From JBGPLH01 sp041486365 [NCBI: Thermodesulfobacteriota bacterium] (GTDB lineage Bacteria > JAUYMQ01): a DNA stretch of 7,994 bases. Both the position numbers and the translations under genes were made by a program. Where the stretch lies: the NCBI GenBank assembly GCA_041486365.1, contig JBGPLH010000142.1, positions 1 through 7,994 on the forward strand, read 5' to 3'. This document shows, piece after piece, positions 1 through 6,217 of the stretch (positions are counted from its first letter, which is position 1; the number at the start of each line of letters is the position of its first letter). The notes below the pieces were generated by a model that searched no databases, was not told the DNA's origin, and saw only the letters and a program-made list of their open reading frames with translations.

Positions 1-1
1 C

Positions 2-883
2 TACGATCCGCACTTCCCCTATTCGCCGCCCGAGTCCTACGCCATGAAGTGGATCGATCCGGCCATGGCGAAGCGCTTCCCCTACCACGCCTTCGTCGGC
101 GACACGCTCTGGAACCTCGTATCCGAGTACAAGATCGGCACGCGGAAGTCGCCCGCGGAGATCGCCTACGTGCGGGCGGCCTACGACGGGGAGGTGCTCT
201 ACACGGACGCGCAGGTCGGACGCCTGCTCCGGTACGTGCGCGCCATGGGGCTCGACCGGAACACCGTGGTCGTCTTCGTGGCCGATCACGGCGAGCAGTT
301 CTACGAGCACGGGGAGCGGCTCCACTCGAAGACGCTCTACAACGAGGAGATCCACGTCCCGCTGATCATCCGCGCGCCGGGCCTCGCCCCGCGCGTGGTG
401 AAGCGCCGCGTGCGCTCGCTCGATCTGCTCCCGACGCTCGCCGAGCTGGCCGATCTCAGGCCCCGCCTGGAGGGAACGCCGGCCGGCGGCATGCTGTCGC
501 GCCAGGCGATGGGCGTGTCCCTCGTCCCGCTCCTGGCGGGAGGCGATCTGCCGGCGGCCCACGGGGACGAGGCCTTCGCGTCCGTGGACATCGACGGTGT
601 CGTGAAGGAGGCCTACTTCAGCGGCCCCTGGAAGCTCATCGAGAACAGGAAGCGGGGGGACGCGCTGCCGCGTCCGCCCCTGGAGCTCTATCAAATAGAT
701 CAGGACCCGCGCGAGCGCCGCGACGAGGCAACCGCCGAGCGCGCCACGCGGGACCGGATGGCGGGCGCGGCGGCCGCGGCCGGGAAGACCATGGCGTCCC
801 GCGCCGTGCGGAACGTGGAGCGCAAGGCGCTCGGCGCTTCGCAGACGGAGAAGCTCAAGGCGCTCGGTTACATCAACCAGTAG
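2..883 (+). CDS. Sulfatase family protein, C-terminal part (5' end outside window)
   Basis: The frame is open from the left edge; the ATG at 44 is internal, because the residues before it (YDPHFPYSPPESYA) read as the usual sulfatase stretch D-P-H-x-P-Y-x-P-P. The visible part is 293 residues. It shows the metal-binding D-H-G (Asp codon at 284), then E-H-G and H-S-K-T-L-Y (Lys codon at 329), where sulfatases keep a conserved sulfate-contacting lysine, then V-P-L-I-I-R-A-P-G. A late L-Y-Q-I-D-Q-D-P-R-E-R block and the ending K-L-K-A-L-G-Y-I are typical of this alkaline-phosphatase-superfamily branch. Such enzymes hydrolyse sulfate esters, but relatives transfer phospho-groups to lipid A or glycans. 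The active-site Cys/Ser motif (C/S-x-P-x-R) lies upstream, so the exact reaction cannot be read. It precedes three glycosyltransferases by 77 bp, which suggests an envelope-glycan role (inference). Confidence 0.88.
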   Translation, partial: YDPHFPYSPPESYAMKWIDPAMAKRFPYHAFVGDTLWNLVSEYKIGTRKSPAEIAYVRAAYDGEVLYTDAQVGRLLRYVRAMGLDRNTVVVFVADHGEQFYEHGERLHSKTLYNEEIHVPLIIRAPGLAPRVVKRRVRSLDLLPTLAELADLRPRLEGTPAGGMLSRQAMGVSLVPLLAGGDLPAAHGDEAFASVDIDGVVKEAYFSGPWKLIENRKRGDALPRPPLELYQIDQDPRERRDEATAERATRDRMAGAAAAAGKTMASRAVRNVERKALGASQTEKLKALGYINQ

Positions 884-960
884 CGGTCCGTGGAAGGCAT
901 GCGATCGCCCGAGACGATCGGCTCAGGCCGCTCCCGACCCACCCCCGAGGCGGCGACTCG

Positions 961-2211
961 ATGAACGCGCCGGCCATGCCGCCCTACGCCCGCCGGTGGC
1001 GGGGCCGCGAGCGCTACCTCCTCCGCAGCCGCGTGATCGATCCGGTCACCGCGGCCACGCTCGGCTCCCTCGCGCGAATGCTCCGCCGGCCTGCCGCTCC
1101 CCTCGACCTGTCGGACCCTCGGACGGTCGTGCGTGTCCTCGTCGTTCATCGCATGCGGATCGGCGATGCGGTGGTGATCACGCCGCTCCTGCGCGCGTTG
1201 CGCGCCCGCTTCCAGGAGGCCGAGCTGGTCCTCGCCGTGAGCCCGCTCGTCGAGGCGCTCTTTCGCCGGGACCGATGCATCGACCGGCTGCTCGTCGTCG
1301 CGCTCCGGCCGGGGGAACACCCTCGGGATCTGGCGGCGCGCGTGGGGGTGGAGGCGGGTCGCGCGGATCTCGCCTTCGTGCTCGACTTCACGGCGCTGAG
1401 CGCCCGGATCGCGACCCGCTCGGGGGCGGTCGCCCGCATTGGCTACGACGATCACGGGCGCGGCTGGCGGCTCACCCACAGGCTTCCCTGGCCTTCCGAG
1501 TGGAACCGGGCGACGGCGGACTATCCGGCGGACGCCGCGCCGCGCCACCAGGCGGAGCGCTGGCTCGCGCTCGGCGCGGTAGTGGGTGCCGCGACCGGCG
1601 ACGCGCGGCCCGCGCTCGAGGCCGACCGCTCGCAGCGGTGGGCTGATCTGCTCCCGGGCTCCGGGATCCCCGAGGACGCGCGCGTCCTGCTCGTCCATCC
1701 GGGGAGCGATTCGTCCTATCGCTGGCGCCCGGAGCGCTGGGCGGAGGCGGCGGAGCGTGTCGCGGACCGGCACGCGCTGCGCGTGGTCCTGTCGGGAGGG
1801 CCCGCCGACGGGCCGATCGTGGACGCGGTGCGGCGCGCGATGAATCGGCCGGCGCCGGACATCGTGGGGCGGGGCCTCGCGACGGCCGTGGACGTGGCGG
1901 CGCGCGCCGCTCTCGTGCTGGCGGTCGACACGAACCTCTCCCACATCGCCTCCGCCGTGGGCACGCCCGTGGTCACGCTCTTCGGCCCCGGCGATCCGGC
2001 GATCTGGCGTCCCCTGGGCGAGGAGAGCCGCGTGGTACGCGACCCCGAGGGCCGGTGCGGCGGGTGCAAGCTCCCGCGATGTCCGCTGGCGGAGCACCTG
2101 TGCATGGACGGGATCGGCGTGGACGACGTGATCCGCGCGGTGGAATCCATCCTTTCGCCGATCGGTCCTTTCCCCACCGGAGAGTCCGGGCGGAGCGAGG
2201 GCCGATCATGA
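961..2211 (+). CDS. Glycosyltransferase family 9 (heptosyltransferase-like)
   Basis: A 416-aa GT-B enzyme of the ADP-heptose:LPS heptosyltransferase family, which adds heptose or a related sugar to LPS core or another surface glycan on the cytoplasmic face of the inner membrane. The first Rossmann motif, VRVLVVHRMRIGDAVVITP, starts near residue 58. The second domain has HPGSDSSYRWRPERW (His246), L-S-G-G-P, and the donor-site segment DTNLSHIASAVGTP (Asp323) followed by V-T-L-F-G-P-G-D-P. The tail carries a Cys cluster typical of many GT9 proteins (C366, C369, C374, C381). ATG 961 is chosen because GAGG lies at 947-950, 10 nt upstream; the reading frame extends further upstream, but only as a shadow of the sulfatase gene. 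About 57 residues precede the usual family start. Family assignment is firm; the sugar and acceptor are unknown. Confidence 0.92.
   Translation: MNAPAMPPYARRWRGRERYLLRSRVIDPVTAATLGSLARMLRRPAAPLDLSDPRTVVRVLVVHRMRIGDAVVITPLLRALRARFQEAELVLAVSPLVEALFRRDRCIDRLLVVALRPGEHPRDLAARVGVEAGRADLAFVLDFTALSARIATRSGAVARIGYDDHGRGWRLTHRLPWPSEWNRATADYPADAAPRHQAERWLALGAVVGAATGDARPALEADRSQRWADLLPGSGIPEDARVLLVHPGSDSSYRWRPERWAEAAERVADRHALRVVLSGGPADGPIVDAVRRAMNRPAPDIVGRGLATAVDVAARAALVLAVDTNLSHIASAVGTPVVTLFGPGDPAIWRPLGEESRVVRDPEGRCGGCKLPRCPLAEHLCMDGIGVDDVIRAVESILSPIGPFPTGESGRSEGRS
2197..2200 (+). promoter_or_regulatory. Shine-Dalgarno GAGG serving ATG 2208
   Basis: GAGG sits 7 nt before the ATG at 2208, an ideal spacing. 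That ATG is not in the frame of the downstream glycosyltransferase, which starts with GTG 2225 and has only a weak AGAG (2214-2217) in front of it. The best ribosome-binding site at this junction therefore serves the six-codon frame and not the big gene directly. Confidence 0.45.
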
Positions 2212-2228
2212 TCAGAGACCGCAGGTGA
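2208..2228 (+). other. Six-codon overlapping mini-ORF (MIRDRR) between two glycosyltransferase genes
   Basis: The ATG at 2208-2210 overlaps the TGA of the GT9 gene (ATGA, 2208-2211). It is followed by five codons and a TGA at 2226-2228 that overlaps the GTG start of the next gene (GTGA, 2225-2228). A 10-bp palindrome GATCATGATC (2204-2213) covers the first overlap. The arrangement would let ribosomes pass from GT9 through the mini-ORF to the next glycosyltransferase by termination-reinitiation. A chance occurrence or a one-base indel in the sequence is equally possible. Confidence 0.35.
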
Positions 2229-3418
2229 AGATCCTCTATCTCGCCAACGAGGAGATCCCGGGGCGCATGGGCGGGAGCGTGCACGCCTGGGAGGTGGCGC
2301 GGGGACTCGCGGCGCGCGGCCACGAGGTCACCGTGCTCGTCGACCGGGCGCCCGGGCAGCCGGCGGAGGAGCGGATCGAGGGGGTCCGGATCGCGCGCGC
2401 GGGACTGCGACTGCGCGGGCGGATGATCCCGCTGCGGGGGCTGCCCGCGGCGATGCGGCTCGCGCGGGACGCGGACCTGATCATGGAGCGGCACATCACG
2501 CCGGGGGGTGCGGGCGCGGTGATCGCGCGGATGCGCGGCATCCCCCTCGTGCTGGAGGTGAACAGTCCCCACGTCGAGGAGCTCCTGTGGCGCATGGACA
2601 TCCGCTCGCGGCTTCTCCGGCGCGTGCTTCGCGCCTGGGTGGACTGGCAGTTCCGCGCCTGCCGGCTCGTCGTGGCGCCCCGGGCGAGCATCGTGCCGCC
2701 CTGCGCGCGGGATCGCGTGGCGGTGCGCGGCTGGGGAGTGGACGCGGAGCGCTTCGGGCCCGAGGCCGCGAACACGCCCGCGGCCGCCGCCTTCTGCGCG
2801 CGGCATGGTCTCGCGGGCCGCGTGCCGGTCCTCTTCGCGGGATCCTTCCGGGCCTGGCACGGCGCGCGCGATCTCCCGGAGATCGCCCGGCGCACGCTGG
2901 CGCGCTCTCCGAGGGTGAAATTCGTGCTCCTGGGGGAAGGGGATCTGCTCGAGGAGGTTCGCGCCGGGATCGAGGCGCAGGGGCTTTCCAAGGACGTGGC
3001 CATCGCCGGATCGATTCCCCATGGGGACATGCCGGCCGCCGTCGCGTCCTGCGCCATCGGGATCGCGCCCTACGACACGGACGCCTACCCGCCGCTGGCG
3101 CGCTTCGGCTTCTTCTGGTCGCCGCTCAAGATCTTCGAGTACATGGCCTGCGGCCTTCCCGTGGTGCTCTTCGCCTACGAGGGGCTGCGGGAGCTTGTGG
3201 GGGAGGCCGAACGGGGCCTGGCCGTCGTGCCGCGGGATCTGGATGCCTTCGCCGGGGCCATCGCGATGCTCGCGGGGGACGGCGAGGGGCGGCGCCGGAT
3301 GGGAGCACAGGCGCGGGCCTGGGTGCTGCGGGATCACACCTGGCGTGATCACGTGGCGTGGCTCGAGGCGCGACTCCTGGAGGTGGCGGGCATCCGGGCG
3401 GCGGAGAGCGCGCGATGA
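2225..3418 (+). CDS. Glycosyltransferase family 4 (GT-B, group 1)
   Basis: A 397-aa retaining-type GT-B glycosyltransferase that would transfer a sugar from a nucleotide-sugar donor to a growing surface glycan. The N-terminal Rossmann domain begins KILYLANEEIP with the glycine-rich GRMGGSVHAW loop (residues 13-22) and A-A-R-G-H-E-V-T-V. A later VLEVNSPHVEELLW stretch is typical of GT4 acceptor domains. The donor domain starts at PVLFAGSF (residue 201) and contains VLLGEGDLLEEV. The nucleotide-sugar motif SPLKIFEYMACGLPVV holds Glu305; the first Glu of the usual E-x7-E pair is replaced by Phe, a common variant with this S-P-x-K-x-x-E form. The GTG start fits the family's N-terminus exactly, although its own ribosome-binding site is weak. 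It overlaps the next gene by 4 nt (ATGA), implying coupled translation. Confidence 0.92.
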   Translation: MKILYLANEEIPGRMGGSVHAWEVARGLAARGHEVTVLVDRAPGQPAEERIEGVRIARAGLRLRGRMIPLRGLPAAMRLARDADLIMERHITPGGAGAVIARMRGIPLVLEVNSPHVEELLWRMDIRSRLLRRVLRAWVDWQFRACRLVVAPRASIVPPCARDRVAVRGWGVDAERFGPEAANTPAAAAFCARHGLAGRVPVLFAGSFRAWHGARDLPEIARRTLARSPRVKFVLLGEGDLLEEVRAGIEAQGLSKDVAIAGSIPHGDMPAAVASCAIGIAPYDTDAYPPLARFGFFWSPLKIFEYMACGLPVVLFAYEGLRELVGEAERGLAVVPRDLDAFAGAIAMLAGDGEGRRRMGAQARAWVLRDHTWRDHVAWLEARLLEVAGIRAAESAR

Positions 3419-4533
3419 AGACGATCCTTCTGGATGCCCGCGCGATCGCGTCTCCGCCCCACGGGATCGCGCGCTACGGCTGGAGCCTGATCCAGGCCTA
3501 TGCCTCCGATCCCGGTCCCTTCCGCTTCCACGTGATCTTCGGGCCGGGGCCGCTCCCCGGGACCTTCGAGCCGCCGCCGCACATGACGGTCGAGCGGGTC
3601 GCCGTGGCGCCCTACGGCGTCGCGGAGCAGCTTCGCATGCCCGCCGTGCTGCGAAGGGTGCGCTGCGATCTCAATCACACGCTCACCTACACGGCGCCGC
3701 TCGCGCAGCGCCACCCGCTCGTGCTCTCGATCTTCGATCTCATCCACCTGCGCTATCCCGAGGAGTACTCACGGATCCATCCGATCTACTATCGGCTCGT
3801 CGTGCGCCCCCTCGTGCGCCGTGCCCGCGCCGTGGTGACGCTCTCGGAGGCGAGCCGGCGCGACCTGGTCGCGCTCCTGGGCGCCGACCCGGCGCGCGTT
3901 CACGTGACGCCGCTGGCCGCCGACCCACGTTTCGCGCCGCAGCCGCCGGAGGTGGTCGCCCGCCTGCGCGCCGCGCACGATCTCGCGGCACCGTACCTGT
4001 TGCACCTCTCGAACTACCGCCGCCACAAGAACGCGGAGGGGATCGCCCGCGCCTTCGCCCACCTGCGCAAGGAGGGGGTCGGGGCCTCGCTGGTGCTGGC
4101 GGGAAACCCGCCCGAGACCTTCCGGGCGTGGCTCGAGCGCGAAGGTCTCGGCGACGGGGTCCGGGTGCTCGGGCACGTGGACGACGCAGATCTCCCGGCG
4201 CTGTACGCGGGCGCCCGGGCTTTCGTCTTCCCGTCGCGCTGCGAGGGGTTCGGGCTGCCGCCGCTGGAGGCGATGGCCTGCGGCACGCCGGCGATCGTCT
4301 CCAATGTCTCCTCGCTGCCGGAGGTGGTCGGGAATGCCGCGCTCACGGTCGATCCGGAGGACCCGGGGGCAATCGCGCGGGCCATGGCCGCGCTGCTCTC
4401 GAACGACGCCCTCCACGCCGATCTCTCGACGCGGGGCAGGGCGCGCGCGGCCCTGTTCTCCTGGGAGCGCGTGGCCCGGGAGACGCGGGCGGTCTACGCG
4501 CGGACTCTCGGGGCGGAGGCGTTGCGCCGATAG
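3415..4533 (+). CDS. Glycosyltransferase family 4 (mannosyltransferase-like)
   Basis: A 372-aa GT-B glycosyltransferase. The start at ATG 3415 overlaps the previous stop (ATGA); starting at GTG 3358 would add a low-complexity Gly-rich shadow of the upstream gene, so it is rejected. The N-terminus LLDARAIASPPHGIARYG is the usual GT4 opening with the donor-side G-I-A-R-Y loop. The middle has LSIFDLIHLRYPEEYS and VVTLSEASRRDL. The donor domain starts at YLLHLSNYRRHKN and contains the E-x7-E motif in CEGFGLPPLEAMACGTPAI (Glu277 and Glu285), which binds the nucleotide-sugar. Relatives are often mannosyl- or rhamnosyltransferases of O-antigen or capsule clusters, but sugar specificity cannot be read from sequence alone. 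It is the last gene of the glycosyltransferase run, and the next gene has its own promoter. Confidence 0.93.
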   Translation: MKTILLDARAIASPPHGIARYGWSLIQAYASDPGPFRFHVIFGPGPLPGTFEPPPHMTVERVAVAPYGVAEQLRMPAVLRRVRCDLNHTLTYTAPLAQRHPLVLSIFDLIHLRYPEEYSRIHPIYYRLVVRPLVRRARAVVTLSEASRRDLVALLGADPARVHVTPLAADPRFAPQPPEVVARLRAAHDLAAPYLLHLSNYRRHKNAEGIARAFAHLRKEGVGASLVLAGNPPETFRAWLEREGLGDGVRVLGHVDDADLPALYAGARAFVFPSRCEGFGLPPLEAMACGTPAIVSNVSSLPEVVGNAALTVDPEDPGAIARAMAALLSNDALHADLSTRGRARAALFSWERVARETRAVYARTLGAEALRR

Positions 4534-4544
4534 ATTCGGAAAGG

Positions 4545-4574
4545 TTGCGCCGGAGCCCGCGGGGCGGCTACAAT
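4545..4574 (+). promoter_or_regulatory. Sigma70-like promoter for the small exported protein gene
   Basis: The -35 hexamer TTGCGC (4545-4550) and the -10 hexamer TACAAT (4569-4574) are separated by 18 nt. TACAAT is one base from consensus and stands out in this GC-rich background. Transcription would start near 4581, giving a leader of about 70 nt before ATG 4652. The -35 lies inside a 9-bp direct repeat GTTGCGCCG (4521-4529 and 4544-4552). Confidence 0.6.
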
Positions 4575-4603
4575 CCGGAACCCGAACGATCGGTTCTCCG
4601 GAT
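4573..4603. repeat. Inverted repeat over the -10/transcription start region
   Basis: ATCCGGA (4573-4579) pairs perfectly with TCCGGAT (4597-4603). Inside it, GAAC (4584-4587) pairs with GTTC (4593-4596) around a GATCG loop, leaving ACCC bulged on one side. There is no T-run after it, so it is not a classical intrinsic terminator. Its overlap with the -10 box fits an operator, or a hairpin that forms only in read-through RNA from the upstream genes. Function is inferred. Confidence 0.45.
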
Positions 4604-4651
4604 GGCCGCGGCCCGGCGCCCGGTCCGAGTCCCCCCGAAAGAGAGGCTGTC

Positions 4652-4909
4652 ATGCGCAGGCGGTTCATCGGGATCCTGGTAGCGGCGCTCGTCTCGGCGG
4701 CCATGCTGCTCGCGGCGGGGCGGGCCGCCGCCTCCGAGTACGATCGCGACGAGGCGGGTAACCCCGTGCGGGTGGCCGGCACGCTGGCCTATCCCGCCGG
4801 GTTCATCTACGAGTTCCTCTGGCTCAAGCCCGTGCACTGGTTCGGCAGGAAGACGCCGTTCCGGCAGGTCTTCGGATCGGACACGTTCGACGAAGCCTAC
4901 GAGCAGTAG
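4652..4909 (+). CDS. Small exported protein of unknown function (85 aa)
   Basis: A short gene with its own promoter and a strong ribosome-binding site, GAGAGG at 4641-4646, 5 nt before ATG 4652. The N-terminus is a clear Sec signal peptide: M-R-R-R, a hydrophobic core at residues 5-22, and an A-A-A-S cleavage region near residues 25-28. There is no cysteine at the cleavage site, so it is not a lipoprotein. The mature part of about 57 residues begins E-Y-D-R-D-E-A-G-N-P-V-R-V. Its central aromatic and hydrophobic stretch (about residues 42-62) includes Y-P-A-G-F-I-Y-E-F-L-W and K-P-V-H-W-F, and an acidic tail ends E-A-Y-E-Q. From memory, the pattern N-P-x-R-V...Y-P-x-G...P-x-H-W recurs in short hypothetical exported proteins of deltaproteobacteria and related groups. 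The function is unknown; a periplasmic or membrane-associated role is inferred. Confidence 0.82.
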   Translation: MRRRFIGILVAALVSAAMLLAAGRAAASEYDRDEAGNPVRVAGTLAYPAGFIYEFLWLKPVHWFGRKTPFRQVFGSDTFDEAYEQ

Positions 4910-4943
4910 GTCCGAAGTCCTTTCCCCGCGCGCCATCCGTTTC

Positions 4944-4958
4944 CCCGGATCCTCCGGG
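4944..4958. repeat. Short perfect hairpin downstream of the small exported protein gene
   Basis: CCCGGA-TCC-TCCGGG forms a 6-bp perfect stem with a 3-nt loop, 34 nt after the stop of the small gene. No T-tract follows, so it is at best a weak terminator or pause site. The rest of the 111-bp gap (4910-5020) is GC-rich with a 10-bp palindrome, GGGCGCGCCC (4963-4972). I see no convincing promoter for the next gene there. Confidence 0.3.
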
Positions 4959-5020
4959 ACGTGGGCGCGCCCTCGCGGCCGGAGACGCCGTGCGCGCGGG
5001 CGCGGGGAACGTGAGGCCCC

Positions 5021-6217
5021 ATGCTTCCGGCGCGAACCCTTCGTGACCAGGTAGATCGGCGCGCGCTCCTCGAACTGACCCGTTCCCTCGTCCGCATTCC
5101 CACCGAGAACCCACCCGGCGATGAACGGCGCGCCCTCGTGTTCCTCGAGCCGCGCCTGCGGGCGATGGGATTCCGCGTCACGCGCATCCTGTCGCCGAAG
5201 GGGCGCTGGAACCTCCTCGCCGAGCGGAGCTTCGGCCCCGCGCGCCGGGGGGCAAAGCCTCGAACCTTTCTTTTCAACGGCCACATTGACGTTGTTCCCC
5301 GCGGGGACGAGCGCGCGTGGACCCACCCTCCCTTCGCGGCCCGCGTCCTGCGCGGCCGCCTCTACGGGCGCGGCGCCGCCGACATGAAGGGCGGCGTGGC
5401 GGCGTTCCTCGAGGCGGTGGCGACGCTCCTGCGTGCGGGCGTCCGCTCGCCCCACCGCGTGGCGATCCATCTCGTGAGCGACGAGGAGTCGCTGGGCGTG
5501 GAAGGGACCGGGTTCCTCACGCGGACGGGGAGAGTGCGGGCCGACCTGGCCGTGGTCGGTGAGCCGACGAACCTCGTGCCGGCCCTCGCGGCGAAGGGCA
5601 CGCTGCGCGGCACGATTCACGTGAAGGGTCGCGCCGCCCACGCCGCGACCCCCGGGCGGGGCGTGAACGCCATCGTGCTGGCGTCGCACCTTGTCGAGCG
5701 GCTGGCCGCCCACAAGTTCCAGGCCGAGCACGATCTCCTCGGCCGCCCGACCCTCACGGTGAGCCTGATCCGCGGCGGGATCCGCCACAACGTCGTTCCC
5801 CCTTCGTGCACCATCGAGTTCGATCGCCGGATCGTCCCCGGGGAGAAGCCCGCCGCCGTCCGCCGCGAGATCGCGCGGATCCTCTCGGAGGTCCGGCGTG
5901 CCCATCCCCGGTTCCGCGCCACCATCGACTTCGGCCTCTTCGCCCCCCCCTCCGAGATCCCGGCGGACACGGAGGTGGTGCGGCTCGCGGACGCCGCGAT
6001 CCGGGAGCTCGAGGGACGCCGCGCGCGGCACGGCGCGCTGCCGGGAACCACCGACGCGCGGTATCTCATCGGCGACGCCGGCATCCCGACGCTGATCCTC
6101 GGTCCGGGCGACATCGCGCAGGCGCACGGGGCGGACGAGTTCGTCCGCGTGGAGGACCTGCACCGGGCGGCGGCGATCTACGCGGGCATGCTGGCGCGGT
6201 TCCTGGGCGCGCCGTGA
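5021..6217 (+). CDS. M20 family metallopeptidase/deacylase (ArgE/DapE type)
   Basis: A 398-aa di-metal amidohydrolase of the ArgE/DapE/ACY1/CPG2 family, cytoplasmic by the absence of a signal peptide. Expected residues are present in order: FNGHIDVVP (His88, Asp90), GRGAADMKGG (Asp121, bridging metal ligand), SDEES (catalytic Glu155, ligand Glu156), VGEPTN (Glu181) and QAHGADEF (His369). The lid/dimerisation domain lies at about residues 190-305 and includes KGRAAHAATPGRGVN and FDRRIVPGEKP. The N-terminal LLELTRSLVRIPTENPPGD is typical. GAGG at 5013-5016 precedes ATG 5021 by 4 nt. Members deacylate N-acyl amino acids (acetylornithine, succinyl-diaminopimelate) or cleave dipeptides; the substrate cannot be told from sequence. 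Its stop overlaps the next GTG (GTGA), and the neighbouring isoaspartyl peptidase favours a peptide-salvage role (inference). Confidence 0.93.
   Translation: MLPARTLRDQVDRRALLELTRSLVRIPTENPPGDERRALVFLEPRLRAMGFRVTRILSPKGRWNLLAERSFGPARRGAKPRTFLFNGHIDVVPRGDERAWTHPPFAARVLRGRLYGRGAADMKGGVAAFLEAVATLLRAGVRSPHRVAIHLVSDEESLGVEGTGFLTRTGRVRADLAVVGEPTNLVPALAAKGTLRGTIHVKGRAAHAATPGRGVNAIVLASHLVERLAAHKFQAEHDLLGRPTLTVSLIRGGIRHNVVPPSCTIEFDRRIVPGEKPAAVRREIARILSEVRRAHPRFRATIDFGLFAPPSEIPADTEVVRLADAAIRELEGRRARHGALPGTTDARYLIGDAGIPTLILGPGDIAQAHGADEFVRVEDLHRAAAIYAGMLARFLGAP

Noticed and set aside
901-920. Two CGATCG copies (902-907, 915-920) that could form a hairpin after the sulfatase gene
   Set aside because: Each copy is itself a palindrome, the stem is only 6 bp and no T-tract follows, so a terminator call is not supported.
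868-2097. Long minus-strand ORF (409 aa) opposite the GT9 gene
   Set aside because: Arg/Pro/Ala-rich low-complexity translation with no motif. It is a shadow of the GC-rich GT9 gene, which has clear family motifs.
1973-3352. Long minus-strand ORF (459 aa) across the GT9/GT4 junction
   Set aside because: Arg/Pro/His-rich composition with no domain. Codon bias of the plus-strand genes keeps this frame open.
3021-4682. 553-aa plus-strand ORF in another frame across both GT4 genes
   Set aside because: Arg/Ala/Gly-rich with no motifs, while the overlapping frames hold full GT4 signatures.
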